From assembly GCA_963709425.1 (NCBI GenBank), contig CAVPWG010000004.1, forward strand, positions 744,001-808,000: 64,000 nt of DNA, read 5' to 3'. The stretch is from JAICJC01 sp963709425 (GTDB lineage Bacteria > Actinomycetota > Thermoleophilia > Gaiellales > JAICJC01). The first letter of the stretch is position 1. Each line of letters begins with the position of its first letter. Below, piece after piece: positions 55,478-64,000 of the stretch. Position numbers and translations under genes: made by a program. The notes below the pieces were generated by a model. It was not told where the DNA came from, ran no database searches, and was given only the letters and a program-made list of their open reading frames with translations.

Positions 55478-56023
55478 GTGGGCGAGGGCGTTGTCATCCG
55501 TCCCGAGCGCGACGTGGACCATCCCGTGATCGCAGAGGTGGTCCGCGCGGCATTCGTCGGACACCCGGACGAGGTGGCGTCGTTCGTGGAGCGCATTCGG
55601 GCGTCGGACGAGTTCATTCCGGAGCTGGCGTTGGTCGCCGAGGACTGCTCCGGTGTGATTGCTCACGTGATGCTGAGCTGGGTCGGCGTTGAAGGCGGAT
55701 CCCGTACGAGGATCCTCAACCTGACGCCGATGTCGGTTCGGCCTGACCGCCAGCGCATCGGTGTCGGGGCACGGCTGATCCGGGACGCGCTCGGCCGCGC
55801 CGAGGAAGCGGGCGAGCCTGCCGTCATGGTGGAGGGCATTCCTGCCTACTATCCTCGCTTCGGCTTCGAGCAGGCAACGGGGCTCGGCTTCATCTCGCCG
55901 CATCCGAAGATCCCCGACGACGCGTTCATGGTCAAGCGGCTCGCGGGATACAGCCCCGACCTCGCCGGTCGGATCGTCTATCCGGCCGCGTTCGACGCTC
56001 TCGGGTACTCGCGACCGGTCTGA
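55478..56023 (+). CDS. GNAT N-acetyltransferase, YhbS-like
   Basis: A 181-residue acetyltransferase. The acetyl-CoA loop is RPDRQRIGVGARLIRDAL (QxxGxG pattern) after strand 4 (LTPMSVRP), and PAVMVEGIPAYYPRFGFEQA with the FGF turn is characteristic of YhbS-like proteins. The acceptor is unknown. It is transcribed alone from a leaderless-type promoter. Confidence 0.85.
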   Translation: MGEGVVIRPERDVDHPVIAEVVRAAFVGHPDEVASFVERIRASDEFIPELALVAEDCSGVIAHVMLSWVGVEGGSRTRILNLTPMSVRPDRQRIGVGARLIRDALGRAEEAGEPAVMVEGIPAYYPRFGFEQATGLGFISPHPKIPDDAFMVKRLAGYSPDLAGRIVYPAAFDALGYSRPV

Positions 56024-56125
56024 AAAGGAGCGGCGCACTCGGCGGGTCGCAACGTGCCTAACGACGTCCCCGAAGCGTCGGCCACGAAACCCGCAGCTGC
56101 CGTGCGGGCATCTCCTTCATGACGG

Positions 56126-56740
56126 TCAAGGGATGGCCGCGCGTGCAGCGTTCGATGTCCTCGAGGACGCGGGTTCGACTTCCCTGGTCATGACCCAGCG
56201 GTGTTTGCCGATCTTGCGGTCGCGAACGAACCCGAGCTTCTCGTAGGTCGACAGAGCACCGTTGAAGAGGAAGCCGGCGGGCACGGCAGCAGCGTCCTCC
56301 GGGTATCCCTCCACGGTTCCCCCACCCAGGCCGGCAATCAGATCCAACGCACCGGCGAGAGCGGCCGTGGCCACACCCTGACGTCGGCGTCCCTTGCCCA
56401 CGTAGCAGCATGCAATCCGCCAGTCCGGCGACATCGTGTGACTCTTCTCGTAGGCCGCGCGGTTCTTGATCAGTGGCACCTCGTCGGGAGCGCCGAACTG
56501 GCACCAGCCGACACACTCCTCGCCGTCGAACACGAGCGCCGCATGCGCTGTTCCCGACCGCACGCGGTCATGCTTGCGTTGGCGGTTGAGTTCGCCCTGC
56601 GCCGCCCTGTCACCGCCTTCGGGGTGGAAGGCCATGCACCAGCAGCCGCCAAAGATTCCGTTGTTGCGCTCCACCAATGCGGCGAAGGCCGCCCAGGTCG
56701 AGTCATCCAGCGCCTTGACCGCGTACTTCGATTCCACCAT
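56126..56740 (-). CDS. GNAT-family N-acetyltransferase
   Basis: A 204-residue protein with the GNAT fold. The acetyl-CoA loop is CYVGKGRRRQGVATAALAGAL (RxxGxA, shown in its core), followed by VEGYPEDAAAVPAGFLFNGA and STYEKLGF, the usual final strand. The start at ATG 56740 follows TACGGT by six bases, predicting a leaderless message; the frame is open further upstream. It is convergent with the YhbS-like gene. Substrate unknown. Confidence 0.82.
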   Translation of the reverse strand: MVESKYAVKALDDSTWAAFAALVERNNGIFGGCWCMAFHPEGGDRAAQGELNRQRKHDRVRSGTAHAALVFDGEECVGWCQFGAPDEVPLIKNRAAYEKSHTMSPDWRIACCYVGKGRRRQGVATAALAGALDLIAGLGGGTVEGYPEDAAAVPAGFLFNGALSTYEKLGFVRDRKIGKHRWVMTREVEPASSRTSNAARAAIP

Positions 56741-56746
56741 GACCGC

Positions 56747-56752
56747 ACCGTA
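56747..56752 (-). promoter_or_regulatory. Leaderless -10 box of the second acetyltransferase gene
   Basis: TACGGT lies six bases before the ATG at 56740 on the minus strand. Confidence 0.45.
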
Positions 56753-56947
56753 CCGTGGCATCGGGCATCGGACCCCGCCGGTCTTCCGTCGCCGTTCCTT
56801 ACCGTCACGGGGGTTGCGGCAGCCACACCACATCGCGGGCGGCCCCGGCAGGGTCGCGCGTGGAGGCCGACGGCCCCATGATCGACGCGACGGGCAAGGT
56901 TCGATTCCGTTCCTAGGTACCGAGATTTGAGTCTAGGACAGGGGTAG

Positions 56948-56976
56948 AAGCCCTCAAACGGACTCGAACCGTTGAC
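56948..56976 (-). repeat. Direct repeat copy 1, tRNA T-arm-like
   Basis: A 29-base sequence that matches 60499-60527 at 28 positions. Read on the minus strand it contains AACGG-TTCGAGT-CCGTT, a perfect T-arm stem and canonical T-loop, then an acceptor-like TGAGGGC. It resembles the 3' end of a tRNA gene, the usual site of integrase action. Confidence 0.7.
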
Positions 56977-57067
56977 TCCCTTCGTTCCCCTCGCCAAACG
57001 GGCCCCGTCCCCAAGAGGACGATGGTGGAGTCGTCCGGCTTCTAGAGGCCGATACCGGATGCGAGCG

Positions 57068-60000
57068 TCACCGCACCCAGAGCTGGTCGAGCAGCACCGA
57101 CCACTGAGGGTTGTGCTGGTAGTTCCCGGTGTGATCGGACACGACATCGGTCTGGACGTTCGTGAGCAGCGGCACCCAGGGAGCGAGATCGACGGCGCGG
57201 CGATCGGCGGCCTGCCACAGCGCGGCCCCACCGGCAGGATTTCTAACCTGCCGCGCCTCGGCCCGGTGGATCAGGTCGTCCAGTGTGGGGTCGCACAGCT
57301 CCGAGGTGTTCAGGTTTCTCGGGTCGTGCCGCACGAACGCGCGGCAGGAGAGCAGGACGTCGAAGAAATCGATCGGATTCGGGTAGTCGGCTGCCCAGCC
57401 GGTGAGCACCGCAGAGACGCGTTGTCGGGAGTCGCTTGTGGTCGCGTTCCATTCACCGTACCCGGCGCCGTTCGCTGACGTCACGTGCGAGGAGGCCCGA
57501 TACCCGAGCTGGTGTAGCACCCGCACGATCGACGCCACGAGGGGGGTGGTGTCGGAGCCGCCCCATGCCCACAGCACCACCCGATCGCCCTCGGTCCCCG
57601 ACTGGGCGACCAACGTCCGCGCACGCGGGAGGTCAGCGCCTGCCCAGGTGCCGCCCGCCGGCCGACCACTCGTGTACGGGCAGTAGGGCGCATACCCGAA
57701 CATCCCGGGCGGGAGCACCTGGCACGTCGGCACGGTCGCCGACGCTCCGCCCATAGTTCGCGCCATGGCGGCACGGTCCACCGCGAAGTTGAGCGCTTGG
57801 CGGGCCGCGAGACCAGTGAAAGGGGGGACGGCGGTGTTCAGGGAGATGTACACGGTGGAAAGTCCCGCCACTGGGTGCGCCAAAGTCGCATATCGGCTCG
57901 CCAACTCGGAGAAGCGCTCGGGCGGCGGCTGTCCGACCATCACGTCCGCTTTGCCCTGCTCGACGGCCGTCAGCGCCGCACCCGGGTCCTTGTATCGCGT
58001 GTAGCGGATCGTGTCCGGATAGCCGGCCGGTTGGGCGTCAGACGACCACTCCTGGAAGTGCGGGTTTCGCGTCAGCAGCACGCCGGCGTGGCCTCTCTGG
58101 TACAGCTTCGACACCATGTAGGGCCCGGTGCCTGGCACCGGCTTATTGCTATCCGCCGGTGGCGCCCCCGGTGGGACGAGGTCGGCGAATGTTGTCGCGA
58201 GCTTCTGGGGCAGAGCCGGATCCGGCTTCGATAGGTGGATGGTGATGGTGCCGGTGCGGTCGTCTGTCTGTATGCCTTTCGTCAGATCGCAAGTCTGGGG
58301 ATGCGACCGGCAGGCGCCGTAGCCGACGATCGTCGAGAACACGACGTCCTGGTAGTAGCCCTGGGACGCGATGCCGAGCGCTGCCGGGGAGAGGGTGCGC
58401 TCCACCGAGGAGCGGAAGTCCGACGAACGCACCTCCTGCCCATTCGAGTACCGGAGGCGCTTGCGCAGCTGAAACGTGTAGGTTCGGCCGCCGTCTGTGA
58501 TGGTGGGCATGGCGACGGCCAGATCGGGGACCACCTGCAGCCCGGCGGCGCCGCCCGCCCTTCGGTACGTGACCAGACCGTCGCTCGTCATGGAGAGCAA
58601 CTGGAAGTGATCCTGGTAGGGCGCGACCGCCGGATCGTACGGCCCGAACCCCGGGCCGAAGTCGTCGATGCCGTATGCGACCCGAAGCGTGCCGCCCCTG
58701 TGGCTCGCGGGGCTTGCGAGCGCAGCGACCCAGACCTTTCCGCCCGCCGCCACCGAGGCGAGCGGCGTGCTTCCGGTGGGCGTGGAATGTGTGTGCAGTG
58801 CGCCGTCGATGCGCGTGACGCCCGCGGCCGTCGCCACCCACACCATCCCGTCGATGTACGCGACGCCGGTGGGCCTGACGCCGACGGGGATCGGCTGGCC
58901 CTCCTGCGTCGTCGGGTCGAGGCGGGTGACCGTGCCGTCATCGGCATTCGCAACCCATAGCCTGCCCCCACCATATGCGGCCGCGACGGGATTATTGCCG
59001 ACATGGAAGCGGCCCACCACCTGCAGCGTCCGAGGGTCGATCTTGACGACGGTACCGGAGCCACTGTCGACCACCCAGACCCAGCCGCCGCCGGACGCGA
59101 CAGCCGACGGGGACCCACCCACGGCGACCGGATCGGACGCATCGAAGGTGGTGCCATCGATCCGCTGCAGCGTCGCATCGGTCGTATTGACCACCCAGGC
59201 GGCGCCGTCACCGTAGGCGATCGGGCCGGGCCCCTGGCCCACCCGAACGTTCCTGACGACCCCGGTGTCCTTCGGGTTGATCCACGACACCTCACCGCTT
59301 CCACCGTCAGCGACCCACACCCCGCCACCGAAGGCGATACCCGTCGGCGAGCGGCCGTTGACGGGGACGTGGTCGACGACGACGTCCGCCTTCGGATCGA
59401 TCCGCACAACCTCGTTGCGATCGGTCACCGTCGCCCACACGGACCCTGCGCCGGCGGCCAATCCGCCCGGGCTGCCGACAAGGCGCACATCGCCGAGAAT
59501 ATGCCCAGACGTGTCCAACATGCCCACGACGTTGGTGCCGAGGCGGCTGGGATGATGCGACCCGATCGTGGTCGCTGCGAGCGCCACGAAACCCGCCAAG
59601 GCCGCAATGCCCGCGACCGCGAGCGATGCGACGCGAATCGGCGTCCAACGCGGTCGCGCATCAGGTTCCCCAGCCGGCAGATCCGGATCGAAATCCAGCT
59701 GCAGCACATGCACCGGGTCGTCGAAGCCCTTGAATGCCATCTGGCCGCGATCGATGTAGGTGATCTCGTCGGTTCGCCGAGCCAGATGCACGACGCCGTC
59801 GGACACAAGGACCTCACCGCGCTTCGCCATCGAACACAGCCGCGCGGCGAGGTTGAGGGCCCCTCCGCGGTAGCCACCGGCAACCGCAATCGCCTCGCCG
59901 GCATCGATTCCAATGCCGATGTCGAGCGGCAACGAGGGATCGGCGCGCATCTCCTCCCCGCAACGGCGCTGCAGATCAACCGCGGCACGGAGGGCCGACC

Positions 60001-60214
60001 GCGGCGACCCGAATACGCACAGCGCCTCGTCGCCGCGAAGCTCCACTACTCGGCCACCATGCTCCTCGACCTTCTCGCGGACGACCTCGGCGAATCGTGC
60101 AGCGAGGCGAGCACCGGCCTCGTCTCCGCGAGCCTGCGTGAAGCGCGTGTATCCGCGGACATCGGCAATCAGGAACGTACGGATCTCGGCTGGAGCATCT
60201 GTGCCGTCGGTCAC
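57068..60214 (-). CDS. Cyclase domain - membrane helix - beta-propeller - peptide-binding receptor fusion
   Basis: A 1048-residue protein with unusual architecture. Residues 10-175 form a class III nucleotide cyclase domain (metal Asp in LIADVRGYTRF and ELRGDEALCVF; transition-state Asn and Arg in LNLAARL). The Lys and Asp that select ATP appear replaced. A membrane helix lies at about 193-215. Residues 225-505 are YncE/NHL-like propeller repeats (GSVWATVTDRNEVVRIDP and similar). Residues 515-1048 match oligopeptide-binding proteins (SBP family 5). The GTG start is nine bases after TAGAAT. It may sense an extracellular ligand and signal inside; this is inference. Confidence 0.8.
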   Translation of the reverse strand: MTDGTDAPAEIRTFLIADVRGYTRFTQARGDEAGARLAARFAEVVREKVEEHGGRVVELRGDEALCVFGSPRSALRAAVDLQRRCGEEMRADPSLPLDIGIGIDAGEAIAVAGGYRGGALNLAARLCSMAKRGEVLVSDGVVHLARRTDEITYIDRGQMAFKGFDDPVHVLQLDFDPDLPAGEPDARPRWTPIRVASLAVAGIAALAGFVALAATTIGSHHPSRLGTNVVGMLDTSGHILGDVRLVGSPGGLAAGAGSVWATVTDRNEVVRIDPKADVVVDHVPVNGRSPTGIAFGGGVWVADGGSGEVSWINPKDTGVVRNVRVGQGPGPIAYGDGAAWVVNTTDATLQRIDGTTFDASDPVAVGGSPSAVASGGGWVWVVDSGSGTVVKIDPRTLQVVGRFHVGNNPVAAAYGGGRLWVANADDGTVTRLDPTTQEGQPIPVGVRPTGVAYIDGMVWVATAAGVTRIDGALHTHSTPTGSTPLASVAAGGKVWVAALASPASHRGGTLRVAYGIDDFGPGFGPYDPAVAPYQDHFQLLSMTSDGLVTYRRAGGAAGLQVVPDLAVAMPTITDGGRTYTFQLRKRLRYSNGQEVRSSDFRSSVERTLSPAALGIASQGYYQDVVFSTIVGYGACRSHPQTCDLTKGIQTDDRTGTITIHLSKPDPALPQKLATTFADLVPPGAPPADSNKPVPGTGPYMVSKLYQRGHAGVLLTRNPHFQEWSSDAQPAGYPDTIRYTRYKDPGAALTAVEQGKADVMVGQPPPERFSELASRYATLAHPVAGLSTVYISLNTAVPPFTGLAARQALNFAVDRAAMARTMGGASATVPTCQVLPPGMFGYAPYCPYTSGRPAGGTWAGADLPRARTLVAQSGTEGDRVVLWAWGGSDTTPLVASIVRVLHQLGYRASSHVTSANGAGYGEWNATTSDSRQRVSAVLTGWAADYPNPIDFFDVLLSCRAFVRHDPRNLNTSELCDPTLDDLIHRAEARQVRNPAGGAALWQAADRRAVDLAPWVPLLTNVQTDVVSDHTGNYQHNPQWSVLLDQLWVR

Positions 60215-60855
60215 GATCGCGCAATTCTACGGTCTTGGGCCGGCCCAGGACGGGCGGCACCTAGACCAGAAGGAATCCCGGCTACTCGCTCTCACCTCGA
60301 TCCGGCGGCGCGGGTACTTCGAGCCTGCTGCTGTTGGTGATCTCCCGCCCCACTCGCGGCTTCCCCACCAAGCCGTTGAGCACCTGGACATCCCCAGCGG
60401 AATGCGATCCGAGCTGGCCCAATCGCCAGACAAGAGGCTGCATTAGCGCGGTTCGAGTCCATTCGGCTAACCGGAAACCGGCATAGTTGAGTCAAAACAA
60501 GCCCTCTAACGGACTCGAACCGTTGACCCGTCGTTGCCGAGCGCGTTGCAGGAGTAGGAGCCAGCCCGCCGCGTCCATCGACGCACGCCGAGGACTTGAA
60601 GTCGACCAGCACGCGCGGATAGCGGCCCGGTGAGGAGAATCGCGATCCTCCATTCCCTACCCCGGCGCCCACAGCCGACCACGATCGGCGCCACTCCGAC
60701 GCGGCGAAGCACGGTTCGACCGTTCCCCCCCGGTGGGCGGAATGTGGCAGTGCGCAACACCATGTCGATCGAACGCGGCGCACTGAGGGGGTTGTCCAGT
60801 CGACCGCTCCGGGTGGAGTTCGACAACGGGTGGTTCGCCGCGCTTGAATAGCCGC
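60215..60855. other. Divergent intergenic region between two cyclase-domain genes
   Basis: No protein gene is supported here. It contains TAGAAT (60224-60229, minus) for the fusion gene, a T-loop-like motif on the plus strand (60450-60460) and the second repeat copy (60499-60527). Open frames from about 60540 to 60850 lack family features and a consistent start. Confidence 0.6.
60499..60527 (-). repeat. Direct repeat copy 2, tRNA T-arm-like
   Basis: This matches copy 1 with one mismatch and the same T-arm stem and loop, followed on the minus strand by AGAGGGC. TTGAGTC and GGTTCGA occur at similar distances upstream of both copies, so the similarity extends weakly over about 80 bases. The copies are 3551 bases apart and enclose the fusion gene. 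Confidence 0.7.
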
Positions 60856-63312
60856 GTGGCACGCGAGCTTCCGACCGGAACCGTCACTTTCGTCTTCACC
60901 GACGTCGAGGGCTCGACGAGGCTCTTGCAGCAGCTGGGTGCCGAGGCCTACGCGGATGCGCTGGCGCAGCATCGCCGCGCTCTGCGAGAGGCGTTCATTC
61001 GCTACGACGGCGTCGAAGTGGATACGCAGGGCGACTCGTTCTTTATCGCGTTCTCCACCGCACCGACCGCAATTGCGGCCGCTGCGGAAGCGCAGCAGGT
61101 GCTTTCGGCGGGACCGATCCGCGTGCGCATGGGGATCCACACCGGGACGCCGCACGTTACCGACGAGGGCTACGTCGGAGCGGACGTCCACCGAGCAGCC
61201 CGCATCGCAGCGGCTGGGCACGGCGGCCAGATCCTGGTCTCGTCGTCGACCGCATCGCTTGTCGATGACAAGAGCTTGCGCGACCTCGGCGAACACCGCC
61301 TGAAGGATCTCGCCGCACCGGAACGGATCTATCAGCTCGGCGGCGAAACCTTCCCACCTCTGGTAACCCTGCAGCAGACGAATCTCCCGGTTCCTGCGAC
61401 GCGCTTCCTTGGGCGCCAACGAGAGCTCGGCGAGGTGACCACGCTGCTCGCAAGCGGGGTCGCCCGCCTGCTGACGTTGACCGGCCCGGCCGGAGCCGGT
61501 AAGACCAGGCTCGCGCTCCAAGCGGCCGCGGAAGCGGCCGACCAGTATCCCGACGGCATCTTCTGGGCTCCCCTTGCCGCGCTGCGCGAGCCGAAGCTCG
61601 TGCTCGAGGCGGCCGCTCAGGCGCTCGGAGCGAGGGACGGGCTCACCGACCGCATCGGCGACCGCCGGCTTCTGCTCATCCTCGACAACTTCGAGCATCT
61701 GATCGATGCCGCGCACGAGCTCGCTGGGCTGCTCGTCGATTGTCCGAACCTTCAGCTCCTCGTGACGAGCCGGGAGCTGCTGCGACTTCCTGGCGAGCAG
61801 GCCTATCCGGTCCCGCCACTCGAGCCTCAGGATGCGACCGATCTCTTCACCGCGCGGGCGCGGGCAGTCGATCCTCGTTTCGAGGCCCGCCCAGTTGTCC
61901 ACGAGCTGTGCTCCCGGCTCGACAATCTGCCGCTCGCGCTCGAGCTCGCCGCCGCCCGCGTCCCCGTGCTCACCCCTGAGCAGCTGCTCGACCGCCTTTC
62001 GAGGCGGTTCGACCTGCTCAAGGCAGGTCGCGGGGTAGACCCCCGGCAGCAGACCCTGCGGGCGACCATCGCATGGAGCTACGACCTCCTCGACGAAGAG
62101 GAACGGCTCTTGTTCGAGGGCTTGTCCACCTTCCGGGGCGGCTGCAGGCTCGAGGCGGCGGAGGAGGTCTGCGACGCCGACATAGACACCCTGCAGTCGC
62201 TGATCGACAAGAGCCTGCTTCGCCGGCAGGGGGAGCGGTTCTGGATGCTGGAGACGATCCGGGAGTACGCGACCGAGCGACTCGAGGAGCGGAGAGCGGA
62301 GGACGAGTTGCACCGCCGCCATGCCGACCACTTCCTCTCGCTTGCCGAGGACGCCGCTGTCGGCGGGCCGTCTGCGCTCCCGGAGGCCGGGGTCTGGCTG
62401 CTGGACGAGCTGGACAACATCCGGCGCGCCCGTGGGTGGCTCATCGCTTCGGGCGACGTGGAGCGGGAGGCTCGCCTCGCGGTAGCTGCGTTACTTGCCC
62501 TGTGGACGCAAGCCGGCCTGCAGGAGCTGAAAGCGTGGCTCATCTCGGCGCTCGACAGGTCGGCTGACCTCGACCCTGGGCTCCGAGCGGATGCGCTCGG
62601 AGCCGCCGCGCTCGCGGCGGCGAACTTGGGCGAGAGCGAGGTGGCGCGGGAGTACGCCCACGAAAGCCTGGAGATCGCCCGCGGACGAAACGACAAACGC
62701 CAGATCGAGTGGGCGCTTCGAGTCCTCAGCTTCGACGAGCCGGATCTCGATGAGCGTAGGCGCCTGCTCCACGAGTGCGAGGCCCTTCTCCGCGAGCTCG
62801 GAGACGACGGCGGCCTCGGCTGGGTCTCCTTCCTGCTCGGAGTGACGCTCCTCGACGAGGGACGCTTCAAAGAGGCAGGCGAGGCCCTCAACAGGGCTGT
62901 AGCGATTTTCCGAGGGCTCGGCAGGTGGTGGGAGGCGGCAAACGCGGAGAATGCGATCGCCTACGTGCTGATCGCGGACGGTCAGCAGCAGGCCGCGCTA
63001 CCGATTCTCGAGGAGGCTCTCCGGAGCGCGGTCGAAGTCCAGTCCGTGGCGCTGGCTGTCGAAGCGCTTGCCGCGCTTGGGTGCGTTCGGGCACAAACCG
63101 ATCCTGGCACGGCGGCGCGACTGTTCTCGGCGGCCGAGACGATTGCCGAAGAGAGCGGGCAACGGCTCGACACAAGCTACACGCTTCCCTTTGTGGACAG
63201 GGCTGCAGAGGCGGCCCGCCAGCGGCTCGGCGACGCGTTTGGCGTGGAGTGGAGGGCCGGGAGTGAGCTGACACTGAACGAGGCGGTCGCGCTGGCGCTT
63301 GGTGAGGAATGA
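60856..63312 (+). CDS. Cyclase-STAND-TPR signalling protein
   Basis: A protein of 818 residues. An N-terminal class III cyclase domain (GTVTFVFTDVEGSTRLL, DTQGDSFFIAF) covers residues 6-165. Its transition-state Asn is replaced by His (ADVHRAARIAAAG), as in a large actinobacterial group. A NB-ARC-type ATPase follows (P-loop GPAGAGKTR; LLLILDNFEHLIDAAHEL as Walker B), then a winged-helix-like region and TPR-like helices up to the end. The GTG at 60856 gives the family start RELPTGTVTF; a TTG at 60844 is an alternative. Regulatory output, such as DNA binding or cyclic nucleotides, is not known. Confidence 0.82.
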   Translation: MARELPTGTVTFVFTDVEGSTRLLQQLGAEAYADALAQHRRALREAFIRYDGVEVDTQGDSFFIAFSTAPTAIAAAAEAQQVLSAGPIRVRMGIHTGTPHVTDEGYVGADVHRAARIAAAGHGGQILVSSSTASLVDDKSLRDLGEHRLKDLAAPERIYQLGGETFPPLVTLQQTNLPVPATRFLGRQRELGEVTTLLASGVARLLTLTGPAGAGKTRLALQAAAEAADQYPDGIFWAPLAALREPKLVLEAAAQALGARDGLTDRIGDRRLLLILDNFEHLIDAAHELAGLLVDCPNLQLLVTSRELLRLPGEQAYPVPPLEPQDATDLFTARARAVDPRFEARPVVHELCSRLDNLPLALELAAARVPVLTPEQLLDRLSRRFDLLKAGRGVDPRQQTLRATIAWSYDLLDEEERLLFEGLSTFRGGCRLEAAEEVCDADIDTLQSLIDKSLLRRQGERFWMLETIREYATERLEERRAEDELHRRHADHFLSLAEDAAVGGPSALPEAGVWLLDELDNIRRARGWLIASGDVEREARLAVAALLALWTQAGLQELKAWLISALDRSADLDPGLRADALGAAALAAANLGESEVAREYAHESLEIARGRNDKRQIEWALRVLSFDEPDLDERRRLLHECEALLRELGDDGGLGWVSFLLGVTLLDEGRFKEAGEALNRAVAIFRGLGRWWEAANAENAIAYVLIADGQQQAALPILEEALRSAVEVQSVALAVEALAALGCVRAQTDPGTAARLFSAAETIAEESGQRLDTSYTLPFVDRAAEAARQRLGDAFGVEWRAGSELTLNEAVALALGEE

Positions 63313-63411
63313 GCCCGGCCGAGCCTCCGAACCCGGCTCGTCCGTCTGAGGCATCGGTGGAGTACACGTCGGATAGCCTGTCGATTAGCCGCGTCTGAAA
63401 CGGAGGCACCC

Positions 63412-64000
63412 ATGACGCCGGGCATCGACCCGTATCGTGTGACCGATCAGCTGGAGGATGCCGTTCTCGACGCCATCGTTACGCGCCTGGAGGGGCGGGG
63501 CCAGCAACCGGTGTTCGTCCGCATGTTGGATGAGTATCTCGATGCGATGGGCATCGACGACGCCGACGCGGTCGTCGATTTTGGCTGTGGCACCGGTGTA
63601 GCGTCCCGCCGGATAGCCAGCCGATCGGCGTTTTCGGGGCACGTCACGGGTATCGATCGCAGCCCATTTCTCATCCGCACGGCGACGCGGTTAGCGAACG
63701 AGCAGAACCTCGCGACTCGCATCGACTTCCGCGTCGGCGACACGCAGAGTCTCGATCTGGGCGCTGCCGAGTTCGATGCCGTCGTCGCGCACACATTGAT
63801 CAGCCACGTCGAGAGGCCCGCCGCAGTGTTGGCCGAAGTCGCCCGCGTCACCAAGCCCGGCGGTTCGATCGGAATCTTCGACGGCGACTACGCGTCGGTC
63901 ACCTTCGGCCACCCCGACCCTGATCAGGGCAAACGAGACGACGAAGCTCTGATCGCCGCCATCGTCACCAACCCGCGTGTCATGCGCCAGATGCCGGTGC
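63412..64000 (+). CDS. SAM-dependent methyltransferase (3' end outside window)
   Basis: The first 196 residues of a class I methyltransferase. Motif I is VVDFGCGTGVASRRIA, the acidic residue of motif II is in VTGIDRSPFLI, and VARVTKPGGSIGIFDGDY is motif III. The N-terminal 40 residues are helical. CGGAGG precedes the ATG. It follows the cyclase-STAND gene by 99 bases on the same strand. The methyl acceptor is unknown. Confidence 0.85.
   Translation, partial: MTPGIDPYRVTDQLEDAVLDAIVTRLEGRGQQPVFVRMLDEYLDAMGIDDADAVVDFGCGTGVASRRIASRSAFSGHVTGIDRSPFLIRTATRLANEQNLATRIDFRVGDTQSLDLGAAEFDAVVAHTLISHVERPAAVLAEVARVTKPGGSIGIFDGDYASVTFGHPDPDQGKRDDEALIAAIVTNPRVMRQMPV

Larger units (their letters stand above)
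56741..57067. other. Gene-free stretch with tRNA-like fragments
   Basis: No protein gene is supported in these 327 bases. They contain the acetyltransferase promoter and a T-arm-like repeat (56948-56976, minus strand), plus a second T-loop-like motif on the plus strand at 56898-56908. A minus-strand stem GGACGA/TCGTCC also occurs near 57020-57040. No full cloverleaf can be built: the seven bases that should pair with the acceptor end are missing upstream. Confidence 0.6.

Noticed and set aside
56940..57055. A complete tRNA gene on the minus strand
   Set aside because: The T-arm is perfect, but no matching seven-base acceptor strand, D-arm or anticodon arm could be found in the 100 bases upstream, and there is no CCA.
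60499..60620. A complete tRNA gene at the second repeat
   Set aside because: Again only the T-arm and acceptor-like end are present; upstream sequence does not fold as the rest of a tRNA.
60292..62331. A 679-codon minus-strand frame opposite the cyclase-STAND gene
   Set aside because: It is antisense to clear cyclase and P-loop motifs and has no recognisable fold.

Overview
The window looks like a piece of a high-GC actinobacterial chromosome. Codons end overwhelmingly in G or C, GTG and TTG starts are common, many genes overlap by ATGA or GTGA, and families frequent in soil actinobacteria occur throughout (MMPL exporter, F420-type reductase, cyclase-STAND protein, BMP nucleoside importer). 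Thermoleophilia (Gaiellales or Solirubrobacterales) is my best guess, but no marker gene in the window proves it.

Layout. 1-4227 (minus): protocatechuate branch of aromatic degradation, with an aldehyde dehydrogenase, a CoA-transferase pair and both subunits of protocatechuate 3,4-dioxygenase, the last cut by the window edge. 4417-7758: an NlpC/P60 peptidase and a sulfur-oxidation group (cysteine dioxygenase, sulfite-oxidase-like molybdoenzyme, tandem rhodanese). 7767-17300: two back-to-back operons for nucleoside use. The plus operon encodes a BMP-type ABC importer and thymidine phosphorylase; the minus operon encodes deoxyribose-phosphate aldolase and two aldehyde dehydrogenase family proteins. 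17284-20025: reductase, exporter and PEP-mutase-fold genes. 20061-26801: a sugar ABC importer with its own ATPase, followed by a glycoside hydrolase 13 gene on the other strand. 26877-33398: assorted enzymes, a DsbA/DsbB pair, and a serine hydrolase and an FAD oxidoreductase whose frames are broken many times. 33428-43735: an emfourin-like inhibitor with a protealysin-like protease, an antiporter, a Baeyer-Villiger-type monooxygenase, a YukJ protein, an autoregulated ArsR-AHSA1 operon and a YcaQ-like protein. 43849-46987: glutamate decarboxylase, a glutamine amidotransferase and a YrhK-like membrane protein, plausibly one acid-resistance operon. 47042-53401: cupins, a TetR regulator, an MMPL exporter with a long coiled coil, and a secreted beta-propeller protein. 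53631-64000: an acyl-CoA synthetase, two acetyltransferases, two divergent proteins with class III cyclase domains, and a methyltransferase cut by the window end.

Two window-wide patterns stand out. First, at least fifteen first-in-operon genes have a TANNNT -10 box only 6 to 8 bases before the start codon, which predicts leaderless mRNAs. Second, the genes with broken frames can all be restored by removing single bases, never by adding one, with about fourteen such sites packed into 30.8-33.0 kb. This looks like uncorrected sequencing insertions rather than gene decay, so those genes are annotated as real.

The most unusual protein is the 1048-residue fusion at 57068-60214: cyclase domain, membrane segment, beta-propeller and peptide-binding ABC receptor domain. 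It is bracketed by near-identical 29-bp repeats that resemble a tRNA T-arm. I see no CRISPR array, transposase, integrase, rRNA or complete tRNA.
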